A stretch of 64,000 bases of DNA. Source: Jiella soli. GTDB taxonomy: Bacteria > Pseudomonadota > Alphaproteobacteria > Rhizobiales > Rhizobiaceae. The stretch lies in NCBI RefSeq assembly GCF_020615385.1, contig NZ_JAJAVB010000002.1, positions 1 to 64,000 of the forward strand. Direction: 5' to 3'. Below are positions 60,528-64,000 of this stretch, in pieces. How positions within the stretch are numbered: the first letter of the stretch is position 1; each line of letters starts with the position of its first letter. Made by a program: the position numbers and the translations under genes. Under the pieces are notes generated by a model that did not search any database, had not been told where the DNA came from, and saw only the letters and a program-made list of their open reading frames with translations.

Positions 60528-61616
60528 TCACCGCGGCGCCGGCGTCGGCACCGGCACATTCGCCGGCGGCTTAAGCGCGCTCGTCGTCGGCTTGCGCGTG
60601 TCCTTGCCGGCGCCCTCCTGCGGCTGCGCCAGGTCGAGCTGTGTGACCGCCCCGCCCCCGCGGTTCGCCCGCTGGGTGGCGCCGGAGATCCGGTAGAGCC
60701 CGTCGATCCCAGGCCGCGCGCCGGAAAGCGTGAACCCACCCTCGGCCATCGCGGTCGGATCGAGATCGATCTCGACCTGGCCGACGCCGGCGTCGCGCTC
60801 GGCGTCGCTCTTGTGGCCGTCCGCCATGTCCTTGGCGTGATCCTTGTCCGCCGCCAGCCAGCGCTGCGTGTCGATCGCCTCGCCGACATCCGGCATCTCG
60901 ATCGTCACGTCCTTCTCGACGAACTTCGCCGCCTTCCGGTCGAACCAGCGGACCCGCTTGGTCTTCGCCCGCGGCCGCCCCTTCGACGGGTCGATGTTCA
61001 CGCTGATCACGTTGCCGCCCTGGCCGCAGACGCCGCGCACGACCGGCAGCGCCGCCCCGGTCACCGACTTGCCGGAGCCGCGCTTGGCGAGCACGGCCTC
61101 AGTCCCGCCCTTGATCTTGAACGTCGCGCCCAGCTCGGCGCGCAGCCGCTCGCCCCATTCGATGAAGTGCATCCCGGCGGGCGACCAGTAGTCGCGGACG
61201 ATCTGGCCGAGCTCGGGATCGACCGTCACGTCGATCCCGGCGAGCTTGCCGGCCTTCTTCAGCGCCTCGGAGAGCGGCTTGTCGTCGAGATGCCAGAACT
61301 GCGGCTCGATCGCCTTGCCGCGCGTGTCGAAGGCCTTGGCGTTCACCTCGAGCACGCGGCCGCCGCCGCGCGTCAGCCGCCAGGGCGTCGAGTCGACCAC
61401 GCCGTCGAAGATCACGACGCCGTTCAGAAGCACCTTGATCAGCGTCTTCGGCTTCGGCAGGAAGAGCTGCCCCTTGGAGTCGTCGAAGACAAGCCGGCAG
61501 CGGTCGCTCTCGATCCCGGCGCGATCGACGACCTCGATCTCCTGGAGATAGGGCCGCATGCCGATCGTGGCGTTCGCCCCGCCGACGAACACCTGCCAGT
61601 AAACCTTCCAGGCCAT
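60528..61616 (-). CDS. phage tail hub protein (gpD, late control D)
   Basis: 362 residues. Like P2 gpD: N-terminal YLQEIEVVDRAGIESDRCRLVFDD and PKTLIKVLLNGVVIFDGVV, then RLTRGGGRVLEVNAKAFDTR and a C-terminal beta domain ending GLYRISGATQRANRGGGAVT. gpD forms the baseplate hub with gpV in contractile tails. The last ~40 residues are Pro/Lys-rich and end VPVPTPAPR, a motif also in the tape measure. Follows gpX by 12 bp. Confidence 0.85.
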   Translation of the reverse strand: MAWKVYWQVFVGGANATIGMRPYLQEIEVVDRAGIESDRCRLVFDDSKGQLFLPKPKTLIKVLLNGVVIFDGVVDSTPWRLTRGGGRVLEVNAKAFDTRGKAIEPQFWHLDDKPLSEALKKAGKLAGIDVTVDPELGQIVRDYWSPAGMHFIEWGERLRAELGATFKIKGGTEAVLAKRGSGKSVTGAALPVVRGVCGQGGNVISVNIDPSKGRPRAKTKRVRWFDRKAAKFVEKDVTIEMPDVGEAIDTQRWLAADKDHAKDMADGHKSDAERDAGVGQVEIDLDPTAMAEGGFTLSGARPGIDGLYRISGATQRANRGGGAVTQLDLAQPQEGAGKDTRKPTTSALKPPANVPVPTPAPR

Positions 61617-61628
61617 CGGGGTCCCTCG

Positions 61629-61859
61629 TTACGCCGCGCCGAACAGGTCGACGACGTCGACGGCGGGGACCGCATTGCCCGGCCGGTCCGGGATGATCAG
61701 CATCGTCCCGATCGGGAGCACCGGGCCGAGCGCGGCGAGCCCCGGATTGAGCTCAAGCGCCTCAGTGAGGATCGCCCGCGCCGTCCGCGGGTCGTATTTC
61801 GCGGCGAGGATCGCGTCGAGGACGAGGCCCTCGCTGCGCACGGTGAGCGTCGACGGCAT
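61629..61859 (-). CDS. phage tail protein X (LysM-like)
   Basis: 76 residues: LVLDAILAAKYDPRTARAILTEAL and LNPGLAALGPVLPIGTMLIIP, the LysM-like fold of P2 gpX. It probably binds the baseplate-hub region. Two bases separate it from gpU; gpD follows. Confidence 0.82.
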   Translation of the reverse strand: MPSTLTVRSEGLVLDAILAAKYDPRTARAILTEALELNPGLAALGPVLPIGTMLIIPDRPGNAVPAVDVVDLFGAA

Positions 61860-61861
61860 GG

Positions 61862-62305
61862 TCAGCCTCCCAGCGCGCCGAACAGCGAGGCGATCATGCT
61901 GATCACCCCGGCCCCCGTTCCGCTCGAGGGCACCGGGACCTTGGTCAGCTGCATCTGATATTGGACGGCGAATCCGACACCGTTGCGCATCAGGTCCTCA
62001 TGGCTCTCGCGGATCTCGTCGATCACCCGCCAGCCGAGGCTGCCGCCGTCGCCGCGCATCGCGGGCAGCGCGGTCTGGGTGATCCGCAGCTGGTCGGCGA
62101 GCGCCAGCTCGGTCAGCCCGCCGATCTTGAACGGCAGCAGCTGGCCGGACAGCGTGATCACGTCGTCGCCCTCGCCCATCGGCTCGCGCGGCGGCAGGCT
62201 GCCGATGACCGGCTTGACCGCATAGTCGCCCTTCGCCCGCCGCTCGAACTTGTCGGCGTTGAAGGGGAAGGTGTCGAGCATGATCGGCCCGATCATGTAG
62301 AGCAT
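61862..62305 (-). CDS. phage tail protein U
   Basis: 147 residues: MLYMIGPIMLDTFPFNADKF, then RREPMGEGDDVITLSGQLLP-like block (here PPREPMGEGDDVITLSGQ) and GWRVIDEIRESHEDLMRNGV. P2 gpU family, a tail assembly protein. The order tape measure, gpU, gpX, gpD is that of P2-like phages. Three bases after the tape measure stop. Confidence 0.82.
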   Translation of the reverse strand: MLYMIGPIMLDTFPFNADKFERRAKGDYAVKPVIGSLPPREPMGEGDDVITLSGQLLPFKIGGLTELALADQLRITQTALPAMRGDGGSLGWRVIDEIRESHEDLMRNGVGFAVQYQMQLTKVPVPSSGTGAGVISMIASLFGALGG

Positions 62306-62308
62306 CGC

Positions 62309-64000
62309 TTATCCTGCCCGTGTGGTGTTGGCGTGGAGCCCGGAATAGTCGGCGCGGGCGGAAGCGGCGGCCGCGCTCGCCGAGCGCGCCAGGCCGGCGA
62401 TCTGCCGCAGCTCTGCCGCGAGCTGCTGTGCCTCGCTCCGCGCCGCCCGGATCGAGGAGGCATCGACGACCGGCGAAGCGGTAATCGACAGCGCCGTCCG
62501 CATCGCCGCCCCGGTTGCGCTCGCCTTCATCGACGCGCCGTCGAGCGCCGAGGTGTCGACGTCGATTCTGGCGGGTGGACTGGCTTCCAGCTCGTTTCGG
62601 CGCTGCATCAGCCGCTCCATCGCGTCGCCGATCTGCCGCATCGTCTCGATCGCGCCGTCGGTGGGCGCAAGCCTGAAGCCTTCCTGCAGCTGCCGCTTCT
62701 TCTCGATCAGGTCGCCGAGCGCCTGGTCAATGTCGCGGATTTCCGATTGCGCCGGCGAGAGGCCGATGCCGGTCTGCGGCAGAGCCGCAGACGCGGACGG
62801 CAGCGGAGACGGCGAGGCCGGACGCGGCAGGGGCAAGCCTGATTCCCGCGGCGCCGGCGATGGGGTCGGCAGAACCTGCGGACGCGTGGCCTCGCGCGGC
62901 GCTGGCGTCGGCACCGGAATATCATGCCGCAGCCCCCGAGGCGCCTCGGTTGGCATAGTCAGATCCGGCAGCACCATTCTGCCCGGCGTGCGGGGCGGCG
63001 CCGTCGGATAGTCGAGCGGCGGATAGCGGATGTCTCCGGGCTCGCCGAAGGCGTCCCCGTAGACCGCCTTGGACGCTTCGCGGCCTCGCTGCTCCCGTTT
63101 CGAGTGCGCCTCTTCCGACTTGGCCCGCGCCGCTTCTGCCTCTTCCTTCCGCTTCTTCACGAACTCCGGGTTGTGAGGAATGCCGCGCTCGTCATACCAG
63201 GACTGCGGGCGCTCCTTGCTCATGTAACCCGTCGGATCGTCGAAGAACTCGGCAATGTCGTTCAGTTCGCGCGAGACGCCTTTCACGAAGCCCGCGGCCT
63301 GCGAGATCATCGTGCCGATGTCCTTCATCGTCTTGTTGAAGTCGGACTGGCTCCCGTCGATGTTCAGGAGCTCGCCGATATTGCCGATCAGCTCGCCGAC
63401 CGCAGCCTTTGCACCGTCGACCTCGCTCCAGTCGATATTCAACTCGACCTGTTTGATGCCGGTGCGGATGTCGTCGATCAGCGCCCGCGCCTGCTCCATG
63501 CCGGCGACGAGGCCGGGCATGCCGAAATTGCCGACGTCGATCGCGGCCGCCTCGATCTTGTTCTTCAGGATCTGCCACTGGCTCCAGAAGTCGTCGAGCT
63601 TCAGGGCATAGGACTTGTCGAGCGAGCCGAACCACTGCGACTGATCGCCGGCGAGCTTCAGATTGCGCCGGTATTCGTCCGACGCCTCGACGAACCGCAG
63701 CATCTCGTCGGCCCACTCCTTGCCGACAAAGGACGTCAGGAAGTCCATCTTCTGCGACTTGTCGAGCGTCTTCAGCCGGTCGAGCATCGTAAGCAGCGCG
63801 CCGTTCGCGTCCTCGTCGACGACCTTGGCGAACTCCTCCGTCGGGCCCATGTACCGCTCGAAGGTCTTCTTGGCCTTCCCCGACAGCTTGCCGATCGTCA
63901 GGAGATTGCCGGTCAGAGCGCCGACCATGGTCGCCGACTTCTCCGACTGCATGCCGACATTGAGGAGCGTCGCGCCCAGCGACAGCGTCTCTTCCTTCGT
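62309..64000 (-). CDS. phage tail tape measure protein, C-terminal part
   Basis: The frame is open to the right edge, so only the last ~563 residues are seen. Begins in the typical TMP core (SLGATLLNVGMQSEKSATMV, GNLLTIGKLSGKAKKTF and LKTLDKSQKMDFLTSFVGKE), continues with helices and a Lys/Arg/Glu coiled stretch, then a ~65-residue Pro-rich linker (IPVPTPAPRE, LPTPSPAPRE) and a helical end (SEAQQLAAELRQIAGLARSA). TMP sets tail length and may pass through the membrane at infection. Confidence 0.88.
   Translation of the reverse strand, partial: TKEETLSLGATLLNVGMQSEKSATMVGALTGNLLTIGKLSGKAKKTFERYMGPTEEFAKVVDEDANGALLTMLDRLKTLDKSQKMDFLTSFVGKEWADEMLRFVEASDEYRRNLKLAGDQSQWFGSLDKSYALKLDDFWSQWQILKNKIEAAAIDVGNFGMPGLVAGMEQARALIDDIRTGIKQVELNIDWSEVDGAKAAVGELIGNIGELLNIDGSQSDFNKTMKDIGTMISQAAGFVKGVSRELNDIAEFFDDPTGYMSKERPQSWYDERGIPHNPEFVKKRKEEAEAARAKSEEAHSKREQRGREASKAVYGDAFGEPGDIRYPPLDYPTAPPRTPGRMVLPDLTMPTEAPRGLRHDIPVPTPAPREATRPQVLPTPSPAPRESGLPLPRPASPSPLPSASAALPQTGIGLSPAQSEIRDIDQALGDLIEKKRQLQEGFRLAPTDGAIETMRQIGDAMERLMQRRNELEASPPARIDVDTSALDGASMKASATGAAMRTALSITASPVVDASSIRAARSEAQQLAAELRQIAGLARSASAAAASARADYSGLHANTTRAG

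Larger units (their letters stand above)
55648..64000. mobile_element. left part of a P2-like tailed prophage
   Basis: Genes from about 55.8 kb to the right edge are phage-like: lysis genes, gpD, gpX, gpU and tape measure. The right end, head genes, integrase and repressor are not in the window, so intactness cannot be judged. The left boundary is put just after tRNA-Pro, near the repeats at 55734-55775; the attachment core was not found. Confidence 0.8.

Overview
The window reads as chromosome of a GC-rich alphaproteobacterium, most likely Hyphomicrobiales (Rhizobiales), possibly near Aurantimonadaceae. The evidence is the gene order (miaA divergent from serB, then degP-DUF2065-hflC-hflK-folA-thyA-sspB), a circularly permuted two-piece tmRNA with the tag ANDNYAEARLAA, families typical of the order (DUF6894, DUF2853, DUF4169, alpha-type SspB), and TGA-N9-TCA iron-responsive operators as used by rhizobial RirA. 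The genus is not decided by the sequence.

Layout. 1-0.56 kb: 5' part of a pobA-type monooxygenase gene. 0.8-10.6 kb: a siderophore-iron island. A TonB-dependent receptor plus a siderophore-interacting flavoprotein is on the plus strand; a minus-strand operon (a 56-residue small protein, then fhuD, fhuB, fhuC) is followed by an MsbA-type ABC exporter; each side carries its own iron box. 11-15.3 kb: DUF6894 protein, an isolated flagellin, an orphan BMP-family binding protein and a diguanylate cyclase. 15.3-26.1 kb: conserved housekeeping block with tRNA modification (miaA), serine synthesis (serB), membrane proteolysis (hflKC, degP), folate/dTMP synthesis (folA, thyA), tmRNA and its adaptor SspB. 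26.2-36.9 kb: giant AsmA-like protein, GlcD/DLD-type oxidase, thioesterase, desaturase, map, radC, moaD-moaE, small HTH protein. 37-43.2 kb: liv-type ABC operon with a large inverted repeat between the binding-protein and permease genes, then an arylformamidase-like hydrolase and a lone RAM domain. 43.4-46.3 kb: GDP-mannose precursor genes. 46.3-51.5 kb: TetR divergent from a membrane-maintenance operon (PspA-like, YiaA-like, LplT-PlsC-acyl-ACP synthetase fusion), with two matching operators between them. 51.6-55.4 kb: iron-box-flanked methyltransferase and a second FecBCD-type importer.

55.6-64 kb: tRNA-Pro(GGG) followed by the left part of a P2-like tailed prophage that continues beyond the window. 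Four small genes (one a secreted thermonuclease) run rightwards. They converge on a leftward tail module (tape measure, gpU, gpX, gpD) and lysis module (endolysin, overlapping Rz/Rz1-like pair, several small membrane proteins). Between tail and lysis genes lies about 500 bp without a gene that holds three rightward terminator-like hairpins and further nested stems on the strand opposite to the phage genes.

Most notable: a dihydrofolate reductase whose C-terminal tail carries two QLDLF motifs that match the sliding-clamp-binding consensus; an unreported-looking 56-residue gene heading the fhu operon; tmRNA next to its tag adaptor; three matching iron boxes; the twin TetR operators; and the hairpin array in the prophage.
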